Assembly (NCBI RefSeq): GCF_030053155.1
Contig: NZ_CP125640.1
Coordinates: 2,294,001 to 2,358,000 of the forward strand
DNA: 64,000 bases
Source of the DNA: Rhizobium sp. BT03
GTDB lineage: Bacteria; Pseudomonadota; Alphaproteobacteria; Rhizobiales; Rhizobiaceae
Reading direction: 5' to 3'
Positions 1 through 8,249 of the stretch are shown here, piece by piece. How positions within the stretch are numbered: position 1 is the first letter of the stretch; each line of letters opens with the position of its first letter. The translations under genes and the position numbers were made by a program. The notes under the pieces are model-generated. The model was not told the origin of the DNA. It searched no databases and saw only the letters and a program-made list of their open reading frames with translations.

Positions 1-786
1 TTCGACATCGGCCTCCGGCGTTTCCACCGGCTCCGGCGGGCCGACGACGAGGACGATCTCGCCCTTGACGTTTTCCACCTGCTGATAGTGTGCGGCAAGC
101 TCGCCAAGCGTGCCGCGGCGGAACTCTTCATAGGTCTTGGTCAGTTCACGGCAGACGGAGGCGGGCCGCGCACTGCCCAGCACGTCGGCGGCCGCAAGCA
201 GCGTGGCGCCGATGCGATGCGGCGATTCAAAGAAGATCAATGTCGCGGGGGCCGCGACCAGTTCGCCGAGACGGTCGCGGCGGGCCTTGTCCTTGACCGG
301 CAGGAAACCGGCAAAGAGAAAGGCATCGTTCGGCAGTCCGGAGCCGACAAGGGCTGCGAGCGGCGCCGAGGCGCCGGGAATGGGAATGACGCGGTAACCT
401 GCCGCAATCGCCTGCTGCGCCAGCCGATAGCCGGGATCGGAGACCAGCGGCGTGCCGGCATCGGAGACGAGCGCCACCGAGCGGCCGGCTTCGAGCGCCT
501 GGAGGAGCCGCGGGCCGGCCTCGTCGGCATTGTATTCGTGATAGGCGAAGGGGCGGTTCTGGATGCCGTAGCGGTCGAGCAGGACGCGGGTGACACGCGT
601 ATCCTCGCAGGCGAGCACATCGGCGCCGGCCAGCGTTTCCAGCGCCCGCAGGGTGATATCGCCGAGATTGCCGATCGGGGTGGCGACCAGATAAAGCGCC
701 GGTTCCAGCGGCCGCGCCGGCACCGCCATATTGTGCAGGCGGAAGCTTCGCCGGGTGGCGGCCTGCTCTGTTGTTTCCTCATTCAT
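1..786 (-). CDS. rsmI: 16S rRNA (cytidine(1402)-2'-O)-methyltransferase, C-terminus outside window
   Basis: The reverse strand is open from an ATG at 786 to the window edge, giving 262 codons with no stop. RsmI uses S-adenosylmethionine to 2'-O-methylate C1402 in the decoding centre of 16S rRNA. The N-terminal region carries the family signature ATPIGNLGDITLRAL, followed by SDAGTPLVSDPGYR, then PIPGASAPLAAL and FFESPHR, in the expected order for a tetrapyrrole-methylase fold. The start is the first ATG of the overlapping atgaatg; the second ATG is out of frame. The gene is divergent from dnaN across about 250 bp. Only the last few dozen codons should be missing, judged by the usual family length of about 280-300 residues. 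Confidence 0.93.
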   Translation of the reverse strand, partial: MNEETTEQAATRRSFRLHNMAVPARPLEPALYLVATPIGNLGDITLRALETLAGADVLACEDTRVTRVLLDRYGIQNRPFAYHEYNADEAGPRLLQALEAGRSVALVSDAGTPLVSDPGYRLAQQAIAAGYRVIPIPGASAPLAALVGSGLPNDAFLFAGFLPVKDKARRDRLGELVAAPATLIFFESPHRIGATLLAAADVLGSARPASVCRELTKTYEEFRRGTLGELAAHYQQVENVKGEIVLVVGPPEPVETPEADVE

Positions 787-1034
787 GCCATTTGCTTTCG
801 TCCCGCCGTCGTCGCGCCTTTATGGGCGAGCGGCACGGCTTCGGCAAGGGTTCGGATTTCTGTGAGAATTGCCCGGGAAAACCGCAAATGCAGGCGCTTG
901 GCCCTGCATGCCTCTTGCAATCCGATGCTGAAGTCTGCCATTTTGCCCGTCCACTCCCCCGGTCCCAGATCGGGAAAGCATTCCTCGGGTGCTCGATGCG
1001 CCCGGACAGTCACGGTCGAAAGCGGTAGCATTCC

Positions 1035-2153
1035 ATGCGTATTACTATTGAGCGGTCAAACCTGTTGAAATCGCTGAACCACGTGCACCGCGTGGTCGAA
1101 CGTCGCAACACGATCCCGATCCTGTCCAACGTATTGCTCAAGGCCGACGGCCAGAACCTCGACATGAAGGCGACCGACCTCGACCTCGAAATCACCGAGG
1201 CGACGCCGGCAAGCGTCGAACAATCAGGCGCCACCACCGTTCCGGCCCATCTTCTCTACGATATCGTTCGCAAGCTTCCCGACGGCTCGGAAGTGCTGCT
1301 CGCCACCAGCACCGACGGCGGCTCGATGACCGTGCAGTCCGGCCGCTCGAAATTCTCGCTGCAGTGCCTGCCGGAATCCGACTTTCCCGATCTGACCGCC
1401 GGCACCTTCACGCATTCCTTCAAGCTGAAGGCGACCGATCTGAAGATGCTGATCGACCGCACGCAGTTTGCGATCTCGACCGAGGAGACGCGCTATTATC
1501 TCAACGGCATCTTCTTCCACACGATCGAGAGCAAGGGCGACCTGAAGCTGAGGGCCGTCGCCACCGACGGCCACCGGCTGGCGCGCGCCGATGTCGATGC
1601 GCCTTCCGGCTCGGAAGGCATGCCCGGCATCATCATTCCGCGCAAGACGGTCGGCGAGTTGCAGAAGCTGGTCGACAATCCGGAAGCGATCGTCACCGTC
1701 GAAGTCTCCGATGCCAAGATCCGCCTGACCATCGGCTCGATCGTCATGACCTCGAAGCTGATCGACGGCACCTTCCCGGATTACCAGCGCGTCATCCCGA
1801 CCGGCAACGACAAGGAAATGCGCGTCGATTGCACGACCTTCGCCCAGGCCGTCGACCGTGTCTCGACCATCTCCTCCGAGCGCGGCCGCGCCGTGAAACT
1901 GGCGCTGTCCGAGGGGCAGCTGATGCTGACGGTCAACAATCCGGATTCCGGCAGCGCGACTGAGGAAGTCGCCGTCGGCTACGACACGGATGCGATGGAA
2001 ATCGGCTTCAACGCCAAATACCTGCTCGACATCACCGCGCAGCTTTCCGGCGAGGAAGCGATCTTCCTGCTGGCCGATGCCGGCTCGCCGACGCTGATCC
2101 GCGACACCGCCGGCGACGATGCGCTCTACGTGCTGATGCCGATGCGCGTTTGA
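1035..2153 (+). CDS. dnaN: DNA polymerase III subunit beta (sliding clamp)
   Basis: This 372-residue protein matches the usual length of the beta clamp, the ring that tethers the replicative polymerase to DNA and serves as docking platform for many repair and replication proteins. It opens with MRITIERSNLLKSLNHVHRV and ends with the family-typical YVLMPMRV C-terminus, which forms part of the hydrophobic partner-binding pocket. Three clamp-fold repeats fit the length. No dnaA, recF or DnaA-box-rich origin accompanies it, so in this genome dnaN sits away from dnaA, as is common in rhizobia. Confidence 0.97.
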   Translation: MRITIERSNLLKSLNHVHRVVERRNTIPILSNVLLKADGQNLDMKATDLDLEITEATPASVEQSGATTVPAHLLYDIVRKLPDGSEVLLATSTDGGSMTVQSGRSKFSLQCLPESDFPDLTAGTFTHSFKLKATDLKMLIDRTQFAISTEETRYYLNGIFFHTIESKGDLKLRAVATDGHRLARADVDAPSGSEGMPGIIIPRKTVGELQKLVDNPEAIVTVEVSDAKIRLTIGSIVMTSKLIDGTFPDYQRVIPTGNDKEMRVDCTTFAQAVDRVSTISSERGRAVKLALSEGQLMLTVNNPDSGSATEEVAVGYDTDAMEIGFNAKYLLDITAQLSGEEAIFLLADAGSPTLIRDTAGDDALYVLMPMRV

Positions 2154-2183
2154 CGGGAACGAAGGCCGCTCGCCTCCGTTTTT

Positions 2184-2228
2184 CCTCCTGTGAAGTGGAG
2201 GATTGCTCCTCCTGTGAAAGCGGAGGAT
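2184..2228 (+). repeat. Direct repeat of about 20 bp, each copy a small hairpin, covering the next gene's ribosome binding site
   Basis: Two near-identical copies lie at 2184-2203 and 2208-2228. Each can fold as CCTCC pairing with GGAGG around a short tgtgaa-containing loop. The GGAGG of the second copy (2222-2226) is also the Shine-Dalgarno sequence for the ATG at 2232, so the hairpin would hide it. Confidence 0.6.
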
Positions 2229-2231
2229 CCG

Positions 2232-3143
2232 ATGACGAAAAAGGCAGGGACGGTGCGCATCGGCGTATCCGGCTGGACCTATGCGCCCTGGCGCGGCCAA
2301 TTCTACCCGAAGGACCTGCCGCAGAAGCAGGAGCTTTCCTACGCCGCCCGGCGCTTCCCCTCGATCGAGATCAACGGCACCTTCTACAGCCTGCAGCGCT
2401 CGACAAGCTTCGGCCGCTGGCGCGACGAAACGCCCGAGGATTTCGTCTTCGCCGTCAAGGGGCCGCGCTTCATCACCCATATGCTGCGGCTGCGCGAGAT
2501 CGAGACGGCGCTCGCCAATTTTCTCGCCTCCGGCCTGCTGCGGCTTGGCCCCAAACTTGGGCCGATCCTCTGGCAATTCCCGCCAAACATGGCATTCGAT
2601 GCCGATCTTTTCGAAAATTTCCTAGCGCTGCTGCCGCGGGACCGCGATGCGGCTAAAGCACTCGCCAAGCGGCATGACGGGCATGTCAAGGGACGGGCCT
2701 GGCTTCGAAGCGACGGCGATCAGCCGATCCGCCACGCGCTCGAAATCCGCCACGGCAGCTTCCGCTCTCCTGCCTTCATCGAGATGCTCCGGCGACATAA
2801 TGTCGCTCTCGTCTGCGCCGACACGGTGGAATGGCCATTGCTGATGGATATCACCGCCGATTTCATCTATTGCCGCCTGCATGGTTCCGAACAACTCTAT
2901 GTCAGCGGCTATGAGGACGAGGCACTCGACCTATGGGCCGAACGCATTCGCGCCTGGGCAACCGGCGGGGAACCGAAAAATGCGACGCGAGTGCTGGCGC
3001 CGCTTGCAGCGTCCGACAAGGGCCGCGACGTCTATCTCTATTTCGACAATACCGACAAGAAGCTGCGCGCGCCCGTTGACGCCGATCATCTCAGCCAAAG
3101 GCTTGCCGATTTCATGCCGCGTTCCGCGCCGAAAGCCGCATGA
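2232..3143 (+). CDS. DUF72 domain-containing protein
   Basis: The product is 303 residues long. It begins with the DUF72 opening VRIGVSGWTYAPWRGQFYP (about residues 7-25) and continues through a TIM-barrel-like family core with FAVKGPRFITHMLRL, LGPILWQFPP and YCRLHGSEQLYVSGY, and the late segment DVYLYFDNT. The biochemical role of DUF72 proteins is not established, so none is assigned. The ATG at 2232 was chosen because GGAGG lies six bases upstream; an upstream in-frame start at 2190 would precede the conserved N-terminus. The gene follows dnaN on the same strand by 78 bp and may share its transcript. Confidence 0.88.
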   Translation: MTKKAGTVRIGVSGWTYAPWRGQFYPKDLPQKQELSYAARRFPSIEINGTFYSLQRSTSFGRWRDETPEDFVFAVKGPRFITHMLRLREIETALANFLASGLLRLGPKLGPILWQFPPNMAFDADLFENFLALLPRDRDAAKALAKRHDGHVKGRAWLRSDGDQPIRHALEIRHGSFRSPAFIEMLRRHNVALVCADTVEWPLLMDITADFIYCRLHGSEQLYVSGYEDEALDLWAERIRAWATGGEPKNATRVLAPLAASDKGRDVYLYFDNTDKKLRAPVDADHLSQRLADFMPRSAPKAA

Positions 3144-3238
3144 GCTGTTGATGCCGGTATCCTCGTTGCGAAAATCCTTGTCCCGACAGCGACAAGCGGC
3201 ATATTAAGACAGTCGATCAACATGCGGATGGGTGGAGA

Positions 3239-3838
3239 ATGCGCTTAAGGGTCAAGGTCAAGGAACAGCTCGGGAAGAGATTCGATGAAGAAATCCGTTT
3301 CTTCCGGGGCATGATGCAGGGGCCGAAGACGGTCGGCTCGATCGTGCCGACCTCCTCGATCACCGCCAAGCGCATGGCAAGCGTCATCGACATGCATTCC
3401 GGACTGCCGGTGCTCGAGCTTGGACCGGGCACCGGCGCGATCACCAAGGCGATCCTTGGCCGCGGTGTGAAGCCCGACAATCTGGTCGCGATCGAATATT
3501 CGACGGATTTCCACCAGCATCTGCTGCGCGCCTATCCCGGCGTCCACTTCATCAACGGCGATGCCTTCGATCTCCAGACGACGCTGGGTGAATTCGGCGA
3601 TCGGACGTTCGATTGCGTCATTTCCTGCATTCCGCTCTTGAACTTCCCGATGGCGATGCGCGTCTCGCTGCTCGAAAGCCTGCTCGACCGCCTGCCGCCA
3701 GGCCGGCCGGTGGTGCAGATCTCCTATGGCGCAATTTCGCCGATCGCCGCCAATCCCGACCGCTACCATATTCAGCATTTCGACTTCGTCATGCGCAACA
3801 TCCCGCCGGCGCAGCTCTGGATCTACCGGCGCGGCTGA
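3239..3838 (+). CDS. pmtA: Phospholipid N-methyltransferase, Sinorhizobium type
   Basis: The 199-residue protein has a class I SAM-binding motif VLELGPGTGAITKAIL near residue 60 and the family features SIVPTSSITAKRMASV before it and MRNIPPAQLWIYRR at the C-terminus, all typical of rhizobial PmtA. PmtA makes phosphatidylcholine by three successive methylations of phosphatidylethanolamine at the inner membrane; in rhizobia this lipid matters for growth and symbiosis. There is no membrane segment, in line with a peripheral enzyme rather than the integral PEMT type. A GGAG-containing ribosome site sits just before the ATG. The stop is one base before the next start, so translation of the next gene is probably coupled. 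Confidence 0.93.
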   Translation: MRLRVKVKEQLGKRFDEEIRFFRGMMQGPKTVGSIVPTSSITAKRMASVIDMHSGLPVLELGPGTGAITKAILGRGVKPDNLVAIEYSTDFHQHLLRAYPGVHFINGDAFDLQTTLGEFGDRTFDCVISCIPLLNFPMAMRVSLLESLLDRLPPGRPVVQISYGAISPIAANPDRYHIQHFDFVMRNIPPAQLWIYRRG

Positions 3839-3839
3839 A

Positions 3840-4421
3840 ATGTTCGGGCTCTATATCACCCATCCGCAAGTCAGGATCGATGCCAACGTGCCGGTGCCGA
3901 AATGGGGGCTTTCCGATCTCGGCGCGGCGCGGGCGCGCAAGGCGGCCGAGAGCGGCTGGGCGAAGCAATTGCGGCGCATCGTCTCCAGCGACGAGACGAA
4001 GGCGATCGAGACGGCCGAAATTCTGGCGGCAGCTTCCGGCGTGACGATCGAGATCGTCCACGCCATGCATGAAAACGACCGTTCGGCCACCGGCTTCCTG
4101 CCGCCGCCGCAATTCGAGGAAGCGGCCGACTGGTTCTTCGCCCATCCTGAGGAAAGCTTCAAAGGCTGGGAGCGCGCCGTCGATGCGCAGGCCCGCATCG
4201 TTACGGCGGTGAAGGCCGTTCTCGCCACCCATGATGCGACAGCGCCGATCGCCTTCGTCGGTCATGGCGGCGTCGGCACGCTGCTCAAATGCCATCTGGC
4301 CGGCCGGCCGATCGACCGCGACCGCGACCAGCCGGGCGGCGGCGGCAATCTCTATGCTTTCGGCCTTGCGGATCTGGCCCTGACATGCGACTGGACACCC
4401 ATCGAAGACTGGCAGGGGTGA
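3840..4421 (+). CDS. Histidine phosphatase superfamily protein with degenerate active site
   Basis: This 193-residue protein has the overall pattern of the phosphoglycerate-mutase-like branch: YITHP near the N-terminus in place of the usual RHG, SSDETKAIETAEIL in place of S-x-x-x-R-x-x-E-T, and an intact second histidine motif FVGHGGVGTLL. Both histidines remain, but the arginines of the first two motifs are T and K, so catalysis may be weak, altered or absent. The ATG follows the pmtA stop by one base and pyrF starts six bases after its stop, so pmtA, this gene and pyrF look like one operon. Confidence 0.8.
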   Translation: MFGLYITHPQVRIDANVPVPKWGLSDLGAARARKAAESGWAKQLRRIVSSDETKAIETAEILAAASGVTIEIVHAMHENDRSATGFLPPPQFEEAADWFFAHPEESFKGWERAVDAQARIVTAVKAVLATHDATAPIAFVGHGGVGTLLKCHLAGRPIDRDRDQPGGGGNLYAFGLADLALTCDWTPIEDWQG

Positions 4422-4427
4422 CTTGAA

Positions 4428-5135
4428 ATGGACGCACGCGAGCGGCTGATCGTCGGCTTGGATGTTGCAACGATCGGCGAGGCGGAAAAACTGGTCTCCA
4501 CGCTCGGCGACGACATTCTCTTCTATAAGATCGGCTATCAGCTGGTCTTTGCCGGCGGCCTCGAATTCGCCCGCGATCTCGCCGCAAGCGGCAAGAAAAT
4601 CTTTCTCGACATGAAGCTGCTCGACATCGACAACACGGTTGCGTCGGGCGTCGAGAACATCGCCAAGATGGGCATGTCGATGCTGACGCTGCATGCCTAT
4701 CCCAAAGCGATGAAGGCCGCGGTCGAGGCTGCGGCCGGCTCCGGCCTCTGCCTGCTCGGCGTCACCGTGCTGACCTCGATGGATGCCGAAGACCTTGCCG
4801 ACGCCGGCTACAGCCAGGATCCGCACAGCCTGGTGCTGCGCCGCGCCGGACAGGCGCGCGCCGCCGGCATGGGCGGTATCGTCTGCTCGGCGGCTGAGGC
4901 GGCCGAGGTGCGCGAGATCGTCGGACCCGACATGGCGATCGTCACACCCGGCATTCGCCCGACGGGCAGCGACCATGGCGACCAGAAGCGGGTGATGACG
5001 CCGTTCGACGCGCTGAAGGCGGGGGCGACGCATCTCGTCGTTGCCCGGCCGATCGTCAAGGCGCCCGATCCCCGGCATGCCGCTCGCGCCGTGCTCAACG
5101 AAATGGTTGCTGCGCGCTGGCCGGCAAACCGCTGA
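4428..5135 (+). CDS. pyrF: Orotidine 5'-phosphate decarboxylase
   Basis: PyrF decarboxylates OMP to UMP, the last step of de novo pyrimidine synthesis. The 235-residue length is normal for the bacterial enzyme. It starts with [19 protein letters not shown], and the catalytic D-x-K-x-x-D tetrad motif appears as [12 protein letters not shown] around residue 64. The phosphate-binding end is seen in ITPGIR-like [19 protein letters not shown] and [13 protein letters not shown]. It lies directly after the phosphatase-like gene and 28 bp before the DUF1330 gene. Confidence 0.97.
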   Translation: MDARERLIVGLDVATIGEAEKLVSTLGDDILFYKIGYQLVFAGGLEFARDLAASGKKIFLDMKLLDIDNTVASGVENIAKMGMSMLTLHAYPKAMKAAVEAAAGSGLCLLGVTVLTSMDAEDLADAGYSQDPHSLVLRRAGQARAAGMGGIVCSAAEAAEVREIVGPDMAIVTPGIRPTGSDHGDQKRVMTPFDALKAGATHLVVARPIVKAPDPRHAARAVLNEMVAARWPANR

Positions 5136-5163
5136 CAGACACGAACGCAAAAGGGAGAAGATC

Positions 5164-5451
5164 ATGGCCAAGGGATATTGGATCGCCCGCGTCGACGTTC
5201 GCGATGCCGAGCGCTATAAGGATTACGTGGCGGCGGCCAAGCCCGCCTTCGAAAAATACGGCGCGAATTTCCTGGCGCGCGGCGGCTCCTTCACCGAACT
5301 CGAAGGCAAGGCGCGCGCTCGCAATGTCGTGATCGAATTCCCCTCGATGCAGCATGCCGTCGACTGCTATAATTCACCGGAATACCAGATCGCCGCGAAA
5401 ATCCGCCAGGAAGCGGCGGATGCGGAAATGGTCGTCGTCGAAGGTATCTGA
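5164..5451 (+). CDS. DUF1330 domain-containing protein
   Basis: This 95-residue protein has the compact alpha/beta-barrel pattern of DUF1330: GYWIARVDVRDAERYKDYV at the start, FLARGG in the middle and IEFPSMQHAVDCYNSPEYQ near residue 60. The family is widespread in proteobacteria and lacks a settled function. A strong AGGGAGAAG ribosome site precedes the ATG. It is 28 bp downstream of pyrF, probably in the same operon. Confidence 0.87.
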   Translation: MAKGYWIARVDVRDAERYKDYVAAAKPAFEKYGANFLARGGSFTELEGKARARNVVIEFPSMQHAVDCYNSPEYQIAAKIRQEAADAEMVVVEGI

Positions 5452-5562
5452 ACGAGTTCGCATCCGCACAAACTGACGGTGCGAGAGGCCTTTCCGTCGC
5501 GCCGGGATTGGGCTAAGACGGAGCCGTTACAGCATCCCGCCAAGCCTTTCGAGGAGCCTGCC

Positions 5563-6543
5563 ATGACCCTTGCCAACCTGCCGCCGCTCGTCACCGTGTT
5601 CGGAGGGTCCGGCTTCGTCGGCAGGCACGTCGTTCGAGCGCTCGCCAAGCGCGGCTATCGCATCCGTGTCGCCGTGCGCCGTCCCGATCTCGCCGGCTTC
5701 CTGCAGCCGCTCGGTAATGTCGGCCAGATCTCCTTCGTCCAGGCAAACCTGCGTTATCGCAGCTCGATCGACCGCGCCGTCGACGGTGCTGATCATGTCG
5801 TCAACTGCGTCGGCATTCTGCACGAGACCGGCCGCAACACCTTCGACGCGGTGCAGGAATTCGGTGCGCGCGCGGTCGCAGAAGCGGCGCGCAACGCCGG
5901 CGCCACGCTCGCCCATATTTCGGCGATCGGCGCCAGCGCGAATTCCGAGTCCGGCTATGGCCGCACCAAGGGCCGCGCCGAAACCGCAATCCTCTCCGTC
6001 AAGCCCGATGCGGTGATCTTCCGCCCGTCGATCGTCTTCGGCCCGGAGGACAGCTTCTTCAACAAGTTTGCCGACATGGCCCGCATGTCGCCGGTTCTGC
6101 CGCTGATCGGCGGCGGCAAGACGAAATTCCAGCCCGTCTATGTCGAGGATGTCGCCGAGGCCGTCGCCCGCGCCGTCGACGGCAAGGTCGCCGGCGGCAA
6201 GATCTATGAGCTTGGCGGGCCGGAGGTGCTGAGCTTCCGCGAATGTCTCGAGATGATGCTGAAGGTGACGACCCGCAAGAACCCGCTGGTCTCCCTGCCC
6301 TTCGGCATTGCGTCGATGATCGGCAGCATCGCCTCGCTCATCCCTTTCATAACCCCGCCGATCACGCCGGATCAGGTGCGCATGCTGAAGCATGACAACA
6401 TCGTTTCCCGGGAAGCTGGGGCGGAGGGCCGCACGCTGAAGGGCCTCGGCATTGCGCCCACCATGGCCGCATCGGTGCTCGGCTCCTATCTCGTGCATTA
6501 TCGTCCGCACGGCCAGTATACCGGCACCGGCAAGGCCGCCTGA
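5563..6543 (+). CDS. NAD(P)-binding complex I NDUFA9-like subunit family protein
   Basis: The 326-residue protein has a Rossmann dinucleotide motif VTVFGGSGFVGRHVVRAL at residues 9-26, then VNCVGIL, an S-x-I-G segment, and YGRTKGRAE, which replaces the classical Y-x-x-x-K of extended SDRs. This is the atypical-SDR family that contains NDUFA9, a structural NADPH-binding accessory subunit of respiratory complex I, with bacterial members of uncertain role. An earlier in-frame start at 5479 lacks a ribosome site; 5563 follows GAGGAG by a few bases and matches the family N-terminus. A strong terminator follows, ending the transcript. Confidence 0.87.
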   Translation: MTLANLPPLVTVFGGSGFVGRHVVRALAKRGYRIRVAVRRPDLAGFLQPLGNVGQISFVQANLRYRSSIDRAVDGADHVVNCVGILHETGRNTFDAVQEFGARAVAEAARNAGATLAHISAIGASANSESGYGRTKGRAETAILSVKPDAVIFRPSIVFGPEDSFFNKFADMARMSPVLPLIGGGKTKFQPVYVEDVAEAVARAVDGKVAGGKIYELGGPEVLSFRECLEMMLKVTTRKNPLVSLPFGIASMIGSIASLIPFITPPITPDQVRMLKHDNIVSREAGAEGRTLKGLGIAPTMAASVLGSYLVHYRPHGQYTGTGKAA

Positions 6544-6564
6544 ACAATTTCGAAGCTTCCGGAG

Positions 6565-6600
6565 AACGCCGTTCGCGCATGCCGCGGACGGCGTTTTCCT
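6565..6600 (+). terminator. Rho-independent terminator
   Basis: A 13-bp stem (6565-6577 with 6583-6595, one G-T pair) closes a five-base loop and runs into a T-rich tail ttttcctttg. It lies 22 bp after the NDUFA9-like gene. Confidence 0.85.
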
Positions 6601-6824
6601 TTGCCGGCTCAAGCAAAGCTGGCGCAAGTTTGAAATGTTGTTGTGCCGCCCATCTCAGGCGCAGTTGCATAAAAGACGCATCGGAAAATTTGTGGAATTA
6701 ACGCCAAATTTAGCAGGAACATTTATTGCTATTTGCCATTCCACTGACTACCAAACCCGCGCGTCTTCCAACGGACTCAACGCTTGGGATCACGTGCGGC
6801 AATCACTGTGAAAGGCATTACTCG

Positions 6825-6977
6825 ATGGGCAAGTCAATCGCGCTTCTGTTTGCGAGTGCGGCGCTGGTTATCCTTGCAGGCTCCTTCGTTGCGTCCGGCT
6901 CGGTCGCAGCAGTGAAGGGCGGCTGTTCGCCGGCCTACGGCGTCGATCCTTGCTCGACGGCTTCGATCAGCCATTGA
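6825..6977 (+). CDS. Small exported hypothetical protein
   Basis: The 50-residue product has a lysine near the start followed by a hydrophobic stretch ALLFASAALVILAGSFV and a small-residue region, consistent with a signal peptide or one membrane anchor. The remaining tail of about 20 residues has two cysteines (GGCSPAYGVDPCST) that could form a disulfide. I do not recognise the family. The ATG follows an AAAGG element by nine bases, and a hairpin begins directly after the stop, which supports a real, independently transcribed small gene. Confidence 0.55.
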   Translation: MGKSIALLFASAALVILAGSFVASGSVAAVKGGCSPAYGVDPCSTASISH

Positions 6978-6978
6978 C

Positions 6979-7008
6979 GAAAGACCGGCCCCGCCGCCGG
7001 CATCTTTC
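6979..7008 (+). terminator. Hairpin after small exported protein
   Basis: GAAAGA-CCGGC pairs with GCCGG-(bulge)-TCTTTC. There is only a weak T-rich tail, so it may act as a 3' stabiliser rather than a full terminator. Confidence 0.45.
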
Positions 7009-7175
7009 ATAAAGACACGTCGCGGTCGGAGCGCCTGAAGCAGGACGCTCCATAATGAACGCCCGGTCTTGCCCGCTTCCAAACAGCAGCAGGCACCTAT
7101 CTTTTTATATTGCTCTCTGAAAACACGGCCCTCGGCCGGCGATCGCATGTCTGCCCGCAAGCTCGACGCGGCACC

Positions 7176-7208
7176 TTGCATTCGCGCCCGGGAGTCGCGC
7201 GAATGCAA
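7176..7208 (-). terminator. Perfect 12-bp inverted repeat downstream of uppP
   Basis: Arms 7176-7187 and 7197-7208 are exact complements around a nine-base loop, 15 bp beyond the uppP stop on its downstream side. No T-tract follows in either direction. Confidence 0.5.
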
Positions 7209-7222
7209 TGCGTTGGGATGCC

Positions 7223-8020
7223 TCAGCCGATCAGGCCGGTTGCGGCCATGCCGAGCAGCAGGGCGCCGAGAATGATGCGGTAGACGGCAAACAGCGTGAA
7301 CCGGTTGCTTCTGATATAGGCGAGCAGCCATTTGACGGCGATGAACGCGACGAAGGTGGAGACGACGAAGGCGATGCCTAGCGCCGTCCAGTCTTCATTT
7401 GCCGCGCCGCCGTCCTTGAAGGTCTTCAGCAATTCATAGCCGCTTGCGGCATACATTGTGGGGATGCCGACGAGAAACGCGAATTCGGTCGCTGCGGCGC
7501 GGTTACCGGTGCCGGCCAGCATGGCGACGAAGATCGTGGCGCCGGAGCGCGACGTCCCCGGGAAGACGCCGGCAACGATCTGGGCGATGCCGACCAGGAT
7601 GGCGACGAGCCAGGTGATTTCCTTATGGGGGGCTTTGCGCGCCGCGGCCCATTCGGCAAAGATCATCCAGAAACCGCCGATGATCAACGCCCAGGCAATC
7701 GGTGTGGCCGTCTCCGGCAGCTCGAAGCCGAGCTTCTTGACGACAAGCCCGAGGATTGCGGTGATGAGAAAGGCGACGATCAGCTTGGCGGCATAATCGC
7801 GATTGGCCGGCTCCCGCCAGCCAAGCACCAGATCCAGCAGCCGACGCCAGTAAATGATGGTGACGGCGAGGATGGCGCCGGCCTGGATGACGATGTTGAA
7901 CATGTCCGACCGGTGGCCGAGCCATTGTTCCGCAATGATCAGATGGCCGGTGCTCGAGATCGGCAGAAATTCGGTAACCCCCTCGATGACACCGAGAAGC
8001 GCAGCATTGATATAATCCAT
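7223..8020 (-). CDS. uppP: Undecaprenyl-diphosphatase
   Basis: UppP (BacA) removes the terminal phosphate from undecaprenyl diphosphate, recycling the lipid carrier for peptidoglycan and polysaccharide synthesis; overexpression gives bacitracin resistance. The 265-residue protein is polytopic and carries both catalytic motifs: the glutamate-rich GVIEGVTEFLPISSTGH near the N-terminus and the arginine/serine loop FPGTSRSGAT around residue 160. Its length is normal. It is monocistronic, convergent with the small exported gene and divergent from the GST gene. Confidence 0.96.
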   Translation of the reverse strand: MDYINAALLGVIEGVTEFLPISSTGHLIIAEQWLGHRSDMFNIVIQAGAILAVTIIYWRRLLDLVLGWREPANRDYAAKLIVAFLITAILGLVVKKLGFELPETATPIAWALIIGGFWMIFAEWAAARKAPHKEITWLVAILVGIAQIVAGVFPGTSRSGATIFVAMLAGTGNRAAATEFAFLVGIPTMYAASGYELLKTFKDGGAANEDWTALGIAFVVSTFVAFIAVKWLLAYIRSNRFTLFAVYRIILGALLLGMAATGLIG

Positions 8021-8249
8021 ACATTGTCTCCGTTTAAAGGTCGGTCGGGCCTGACCGCTTGGGTCGATCAGGCCGCCGCTTCCATTCGTTCGTTAGACCG
8101 TATCTCGCCATTGTCAGATGGCGTAAAATCCGATTCGCTTGTATTGGCGGGGCCAAGCTCCTATAGCTTCAACCAATGAGTCATGACTAGGGCGCTATAA
8201 CTGAGCTGCCACACAGTCCTGTAACAGCAATCACGAAGCTCGAGTATCG

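Noticed and set aside
783..1031. 82-codon minus-strand frame between dnaN and rsmI
   Set aside because: It overlaps the rsmI start and the dnaN promoter region and has no recognisable sequence features; too weak to call.
1035..2153. Replication origin next to dnaN
   Set aside because: No dnaA, DnaA-box cluster or AT-rich unwinding region is visible in the flanks.
1224..2576. 450-codon open frame on the minus strand across dnaN
   Set aside because: It is antisense to dnaN and DUF72, arginine- and glycine-rich with no recognisable motif, as expected for high-GC shadow frames.
8179..8188. AGTCATGACT palindrome upstream of the GST gene
   Set aside because: A 10-bp dyad can occur by chance and there is no adjacent regulator to support it.
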